A DNA stretch of 64,000 bases from Heterohyrax brucei (lineage: Eukaryota; Chordata; Mammalia; Hyracoidea; Procaviidae). Positions 59,074 to 64,000 of this stretch are shown in pieces. How positions within the stretch are numbered: the stretch's first letter is position 1; every line of letters begins with the position of its first letter. The translations under genes were made by a program, and so were the position numbers. The notes below the pieces were generated by a model. It saw only the letters and a list, made by a program, of their open reading frames with translations. It had not been told where the DNA came from and did no database searches. The DNA lies in assembly GCA_028571685.1 (NCBI GenBank), contig CM053142.1:67171296-67235295 (forward strand). Reading direction: 5' to 3'.

Positions 59074-59539
59074 CATCAATCTGTATCACTAGTTCTGTTT
59101 CTCCACAGAACTCTAAGAGTCCTCTAAGAGAGAAGGGATGAGTTTCTGTTTCATCTTTATTCTGCAAGTACAGCACTCTGAAGCTCCAGTTTGATTAGGA
59201 CTTCCCGTCAGAATACCTACCCAGAGCCAGTCATAATCCCCGATTTCTGTCTCCCTTATCCTCCTAAAACTGCCAGAGCAAAAATACACATTCGCCTGCG
59301 TGGGAAAATGTCCTCAGGTAAAAGCAACATTAGGTATTTATTTCCTAGGTTCCCATTTCACCTTAGATTTTAGGCTCGTATTCCTTATTATTTTCTCAGT
59401 TCTTCTAAGCTTTAAGAAAGTTGAAAAAATATATAGTCATTTTGTATTTTTTGTTATTTTCAGCAAGATGTGATAGTCTAAATATCCTAACCCACCACTA
59501 CCAGAGATAGAAGTCTATTTTATGTATTTACTCATATGT

Positions 59540-59655
59540 TGTTTGTAAATTTACTAAGAAAAGGGATTATGTTGTATGGTTTTCTGCTGTATCCCCAGTT
59601 CCTGAGAATACTGTCGAGCACACAGTTGGCGCTCACTAAATATTTCCTGAATAAT
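59540..59655. repeat. L2-like fragment
   Basis: CTGCTGTATCCCCAGTTCCT and GGCGCTCACTAAATATTTCC follow the L2 3' consensus. Confidence 0.6.
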
Positions 59656-60025
59656 TAATTCCCTGTTGAGGTCTTGAGGCAACAATATACATATGTGGGA
59701 AACTTCAAAGCACTAACTCTAAATTAAACTATGTATCATTTTATATTACCACACTGCCGATCCCCATACATCCTTGAATAAATTCTCTATGCCTTCCATT
59801 TGTTAAACAATACAAAAAAAACAAATTTAGACTTCTAAGCTTTGACAAAACACTCATCAGTTCTGTAGTTTCATCTGCAAACTGAAGAGCTGAATTAGAT
59901 GGTGTCTGAGCATCTTTCAGTGCTAAATTTCTAAGACTAGGGCACTTTCTCTTTCCTCAGCTGTCATGTTGACAATGGTAATGGCAATTACAACCCCAGG
60001 CCAGGGCCAGAGTTACCTGTAGCCA

Positions 60026-60219
60026 GTTGTTATTGTTAATTGTCATCAGGTAGATTCCAATTCAGTGATTCCATGTGTCGAAGTAGAACTGCTCCACACA
60101 TTTTCTTGGCTGTAAACTTTACAGCAGGAGACCAGTAGGCCTTCCGTGGTACCACTGGGTAGGTTCCAACTGCCAACCCTCATGTTAGCAGTCCAGCATA
60201 AACCACTAGCACCACCAAC
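60026..60219 (-). repeat. AfroSINE, long subtype
   Basis: Reverse copy: TTAATTGTCATCAGGTAG, CTGGGTAGGTTCCAACTGCC and TGTTAGCAGTCCAGCATAAAC. Neighbour of a forward copy at 60238. Confidence 0.88.
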
Positions 60220-60237
60220 AAACCTCTTCACAGTAGC

Positions 60238-60408
60238 CATAGTGGCACAAACAGTTAAATGCTAGGCTGCTAACCGAAAAGTTGGATATTCGAACCCATC
60301 CAATGGCTCCATGGGAGAACGACTTGATGATTTGCTATTGTAGGGATTACAGCCAAGAGAAACCTATGGAGCAGTCAGTGGCCTTCTCTGCACAGTAAGT
60401 CCGTAAGA
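60238..60408 (+). repeat. AfroSINE, long subtype
   Basis: Forward copy: GCACAAACAGTTAAATGC, TTGGATATTCGAACCCATCC and a degraded tail. Head-to-head with the copy to its left. Confidence 0.85.
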
Positions 60409-60590
60409 TTATGATGATTTCACCCCAATTTTTTGAAAAAGCAACTCCCCATCTAAGTCTGTAGTCATGCCTAGAAATGTCCCTATTGCCCCTGAATCTG
60501 AGTGCTCTAAGCTGTAAGAACACAACTTTTCTTCCTAAAGAAGAACCTCCATTCCTGAATGCTAGAATACATGAGTCTTCTTATGAAGAG

Positions 60591-60765
60591 GAAATCCTGG
60601 TTATGTAGTGATTAAATGCTACAGCTGCTAACCAAAAGATCGACAATTTGAATCTACCATGCGCTTCCTGGAAATTCTGTAGGGCAGTTCTATTCCATCC
60701 TATAGGGTCTTTCTGAGTCAGAATCAACCAACGGCAATAGGTTTAGTTTTTTGGTTTTGTTTCCC
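60591..60765 (+). repeat. AfroSINE, short subtype, with target duplication
   Basis: GAAATCCTGGTTATGTAGTG head, TTTGAATCTACC B box, and a tail ending AACGGCAATAGG then a T-rich end. Flanked by ATGAAGAG at 60583-60590 and 60766-60773. Confidence 0.93.
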
Positions 60766-60994
60766 ATGAAGAGAGACAGACTGGCTTAGTGACCCTAACT
60801 GTCTCCGTTTTTCACATTATCCAAGGTCTCCTCACCTCAGTTACTGCTGTCTGTCTCAACCATCCAGCTCCCAAGAATATCAGGCTCCCACTTTATTGCT
60901 CCTAATCAAATATGAACCACAGACTCCTCCCTTGGCTTACCCAGGCACAAACTGAGACTGTCTGAGTCTTTGAAAAAGACTCTACTGTACTCAG

Positions 60995-61144
60995 GGAGGA
61001 AACCCTGGTGGCGCAGTGGGTTAAGTGCTACGTCTGCTAACCATTCAAATCCACCAGGCGCTCCTTGGAAACTACATGGGCCAGTTCTACTCTGACCTCT
61101 AGGGTCAGTTATGAGTCAGACCCGATTCAGTGGCAGTGGGTTGG
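60995..61144 (+). repeat. AfroSINE, short subtype, next to an ANO2 exon
   Basis: Near-consensus head GAGGAAACCCTGGTGGCGCA and tail GAGTCAGACCCGATTCAGTG, but about 14 bp of the B-box region is deleted. Flanked by GTACTCAG at 60987-60994 and 61145-61152. It ends 45 bp from the exon at 61190 and is antisense to ANO2. Confidence 0.93.
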
Positions 61145-61189
61145 GTACTCAGAGAAAGGATCTACACGCATGCAGCCACAGGCAATTAC

Positions 61190-61264
61190 CATGAACAAAA
61201 TGGAGGCAAAGTTCATCAAGTAGCCTGGGAACCGATCTTTCCAGTCCAGCTTATCTTCATCATC
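61190..61264 (-). CDS. ANO2: ANO2 coding exon: end of N-terminal region and first half of TM3
   Basis: This 75-nt exon is phase 0 at both ends and encodes 25 residues. It opens with the acidic DDEDKLDW, then [10 protein letters not shown], and runs into TM3 (ASILFM). The acceptor is a good pyrimidine tract ending CCCTAG at 61265-61270. The donor is ATG|GTAATT, with GT at 61189-61188. Anoctamins have the same DRFP motif just before TM3, where the cytosolic N-terminal domain meets the membrane. The exon joins the next one in frame as FM|IALTF, which is the family sequence. An AfroSINE ends 45 bp beyond the donor inside the intron. The preceding exon is outside the window. Confidence 0.93.
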
Positions 61265-61494
61265 CTAGGGAGAAAGAGGAAAGTAGAACCAATCAGAGGG
61301 CACAAAGCTCAGAGATTATCCTGCTCTCAGTTTTACATCAGTTTGCATATTACTGATCATTTGTCACTCTATACAGATTTTTTTTTTTAGTCTGATGCTT
61401 GAGCCTCCATATCAACACCACCCCTCTTAATTTTGGGACTGCTAGATGAGGTGACACACCCTGGACAAACTACGGTGAAAAGAAGACAAGATGT

Positions 61495-61615
61495 GAAGTC
61501 ACCTGGACTAAGCTGAAGTTCTCCTCTACCACTTAGCTGTGTAATTTACAAAAATGTCTCTTAATATTTCTGTCTATCTAGTTCTTTACCTGTAAAATGG
61601 GCCCAGTAGTGACAG
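61495..61615 (+). repeat. MIR fragment
   Basis: TCTACCACTTAGCTGTGTAA and TTCTTTACCTGTAAAATGGG follow MIR core order. Confidence 0.65.
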
Positions 61616-62094
61616 CTACCCTGGCTACCACACAGGACAGTTTTGCTTGTTTTGTTTTAATACAAAACATGTGAACACAGTAAAGTAATAGACAAATTAC
61701 AGATGCAACCCAACCACAGGGCAGAATTCTATGAATACAACATTCTTTAACTGTACCATTAACCACTGATTAGATCCTAATAATTGTAAACAGTACACAC
61801 AATTTTTGTTCTTCAAAGTACCTGTAGGAGGTACTAACTGTTTCCTCCTAAATGAGTGTGTTCTGCCCTTGTCACAAAAGTGGATGGTTCAACCCACTAG
61901 TGCCTTTCAGTCAGTATGGTGGAGAACCTTACCTTTTCTCCCCAGAGACTAGGTCCAGTTCACACAGGCAGCTCTCTTGGGACACTCTGAGGGCCCTCCA
62001 TTGATAGTGTGATGTCAACGAGATGTCACAGTAAAATGTTCTACTAACTGCCTTGTAATTTTAGACCCGGCAGTTGATTTCTCTGAATTGCAGC

Positions 62095-62200
62095 TTTATA
62101 AAATTAGGGTCCACAAAGCCGTCCTGCCTACCTCACGAGATTGCTGTGAAGACTATCTGAAGACAAGTTTGCAAAGTCAATGTGAAATGGCAAAACACTC
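62095..62200 (+). repeat. MIR-like fragment
   Basis: CTGCCTACCTCACGAGATTG then CTGTGAAGACTATCTGAAG resembles the MIR 3' half. Confidence 0.5.
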
Positions 62201-62869
62201 TATGAAGGCAAGACAGGAGCCTTCCTGTATTTCTGCAATGTATCTGAATTGATACTCAGCACCCGGAACCTTCTAGGGGCATCTCCTTTATGTTGTTACC
62301 CTCCTTCCTCACCCCTGAATTACAGAATATACCTCATTTGGCTCTCGCAACAGTGCCATCTAGCCTTTGAAAGTTTGTACTGTAGGCTAGGGGATGTCTT
62401 GCCCTAAAAGACTTCTCCCTAAAAACTTTTGAGTGCACTCTAGACCTTGGTGCCAGGCACGGTGGGAAACCAGAAAAACAGACTTATGATTATTGGGGGT
62501 GCACCTAATCTAGTGAGATGACACCACATGCCATAAAGGTTTACAAATCATGTGTCAGTTTGGGAGTATTCTCTCTCCATTTCCAATCTGTGAAGAACTT
62601 AAGGAAAGCAACAAGGCATCTTTCTTATTGTATGCCTGGAGCTCAGCATAGGGTTGAGCTGGCTTAATTAATGGTGGAATTCAGTGTTAAAGCTAAGGTT
62701 ATTTAGTGCTTTCATTTACAGATAATATAAACAAGCGACTTACTCAGTTTTACAGGGACTTAGTGGCAGAATCTGGTCTCCAGACCTCTAGACCAGAGTG
62801 GACTTTCCATCATATAATAAGAACAAGGCAAACTACAGAATATGGCCATTGCAAGTAAAATGAAACAGC

Positions 62870-63040
62870 AACAAAAAAAAACCCAAACCCACTGCTGCTG
62901 AGTCAGATCCAACTCACTGTGACCCTAGAGGTCAGAGTAGAACTGCCCCATAGAGTTTCCAAGGAGCACCTGGTGGATTTCAAGTGCTGAACTTTTGGTT
63001 AGCAGATGTAGCACTTAACCTACTATGCCACCAGGGTCTT
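62870..63040 (-). repeat. AfroSINE, short subtype
   Basis: Reverse copy, little diverged: AACCCACTGCTGCTGAGTCA, CCATAGAGTTTCCAAGGAGC and CTTAACCTACTATGCCACC. Confidence 0.93.
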
Positions 63041-63695
63041 GGGAGCATGTAAAACTATTTCTAATTGGATTAGAAGAAGACTCATTCCTTTTCTTTTAAA
63101 GTAGGCCAAACCTAAAGAAGCACTAATGAGTTTTCCTTTTCCTTCAATATTTTTAGTTTCACTTACACTAGTGGTATTTCCCTTTAAGATTTTGGTGAAG
63201 TATACTGAAGATAAATTGGTGGATGACAGCCCTCAAATAGGGGTTCTCGAGAGAACTCTGAGTGCGTGGGGACACTCTTCCTGTGACCGCTCTAATTACG
63301 GTGAAGGTGTTGATACTTCTTGGATTCTTTCCCTGCTCTCCAACACAGAGATGAGAGACTCAGCCTTAAACTTCAGTCAATCAACTATGTTCTGAAAAAT
63401 CAGCAGTAAGTAGGGGAGAGGGAACTCCAGCCATACGTTCTATGCTACCAACTCCTTTCCAGTAGGGTTCCTTGGGAGGGAAACAAGGAAAGGAAAGGCA
63501 AAAATTCCCTGTGCTTGGTCCCTTAGGGGAAACGAGGAAGCACAAAGTATTAGACTGCTAGGGTGAGACAGGGCTTGCAGTGGCCCTCGAGGTAGGGCTG
63601 GGACAGTCCTAAAAGAATCTGGGGAAAGGAAAAATGAGCAGAAGCTCCTATACCCCAAGATGAAACAGTCTCAACAAAATAACCACAATTATATT

Positions 63696-63878
63696 ACTAA
63701 CTGCCATCAAGTCAACTCCTACCCATGGCAATTCCATGTGTATCAGAAGAGAACCGTATTCCATAGAATTTTCAATGACTGATTTTTTGGAATTAGACTG
63801 CCAAACGTTTCTTCCAAGGTGACTCTCGGTGGACTTTTAGTTAGCAGTCAAGTGTGTTAACCATTTTCCCACCCATTT
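63696..63878 (-). repeat. AfroSINE, long subtype
   Basis: Reverse copy: ACTGCCATCAAGTCAACTCC, CATAGAATTTTCAATGACTG and GTTAACCATTTTCCCACCC. Confidence 0.88.
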
Positions 63879-64000
63879 GTATATGATGACTAATCAATAC
63901 ATGAGGGAGTCAGGAGTCAGACAGCTTTGGGTGAAGTTTCCTACAGGTCACTGTCTAGCCTCATTCAGCCAGAAACCAATTAGGACAAGATCTTCTTGGA

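Larger units (their letters stand above)
45674..61189 (-). other. ANO2: ANO2 intron, 15.5 kb
   Basis: Contains the mariner remnant, the nested L2/L1/RTE/SINE block, an LTR and AfroSINEs listed separately. The stretches 46250-46725, 47760-48450, 49300-49790, 56340-57220, 57870-58740 and 58870-60020 show no gene. They hold only faint old repeats, simple sequence or unrecognised DNA. Confidence 0.85.
1..64000 (-). other. ANO2: ANO2 gene, internal part (six coding exons and their introns)
   Basis: The window lies wholly inside ANO2 on the minus strand. Six exons give one continuous reading frame of 229 codons plus one base, and every junction has compatible phase. The translation matches anoctamin TM3 to TM7. 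ANO2 is preferred over ANO1 because the glycine-serine-tyrosine stretch before the TM5-TM6 loop, the ATRSNVRV segment and the acidic [10 protein letters not shown] linker are ANO2-like as I remember the family. The product is a calcium-activated chloride channel that amplifies odorant responses in olfactory cilia and also occurs in photoreceptor terminals. Intron sizes are about 15.5, 26.4, 1.5, 0.17 and 16.1 kb. Neither the promoter, the first exons nor the 3' UTR is present. Confidence 0.95.
61265..64000 (-). other. ANO2: ANO2 intron (partial), right edge
   Basis: Intron before the TM3 exon. It contains two minus-strand AfroSINEs and faint MIR-like sequence. No upstream ANO2 exon was found before the edge. 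Confidence 0.8.

Overview
The window is mammalian nuclear DNA, almost certainly from an afrotherian and most likely an elephant. No gene is complete here. About 1% codes for protein, and most of the rest is intron filled with retroelements. The lineage call rests on many tRNA-derived AfroSINE copies (about 25 recognised), RTE-clade LINE copies that share the AfroSINE 3' tail, and several L1 copies.

The one gene is ANO2 (TMEM16B, a calcium-activated chloride channel), on the minus strand. Six consecutive internal coding exons were placed by translation, reading frame and splice sites. In transcript order they are 61264-61190, 45673-45478, 19127-19016, 17473-17416, 17250-17150 and 1086-941. They total 688 nt (229 codons plus 1 nt), join in frame without gap, and encode transmembrane segments 3 to 6 and the start of TM7. 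Included are the pore-lining TM4-TM6 residues, the TM6 hinge glycine and four of the calcium-binding side chains. Earlier exons lie beyond the right edge and later ones beyond the left edge. The 165-nt intron between 17415 and 17251 has a GC-AG splice pair.

Layout from left to right. 1-940: intron with an AfroSINE. 941-1086: exon. 1087-17149: intron with AfroSINEs, an RTE copy (about 12498-15812) split by an L1 (12747-15293), an LTR (10997-11463) and an unidentified three-copy repeat. 17150-19127: three exons. 19128-45477: a 26-kb intron with an RTE copy (21182-22920), a composite L1 locus (24207-29168), a SINE with a tRNA-Gly head (31027-31345), a solo LTR (36015-36493) and small L1 insertions. 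45478-45673: exon. 45674-61189: intron with a palindromic mariner remnant (47198-47753) and a nested block (about 49795-54830) in which L2 was entered by L1, and the L1 by an AfroSINE and an RTE. 61190-61264: exon, with a young-looking AfroSINE 45 bp past its donor. 61265-64000: intron.

The most unusual items are the GC-AG intron, the mariner hairpin, an ORF1-only L1 module with a short A tract sitting inside another L1's ORF2, the tRNA-Gly/RTE chimeric SINE, and a 29-bp templated insertion with a 13-bp target duplication near 57.4 kb. I found no new gene system. Coordinates of old repeats are by eye and approximate; exon edges and stated target-site duplications were read base by base.
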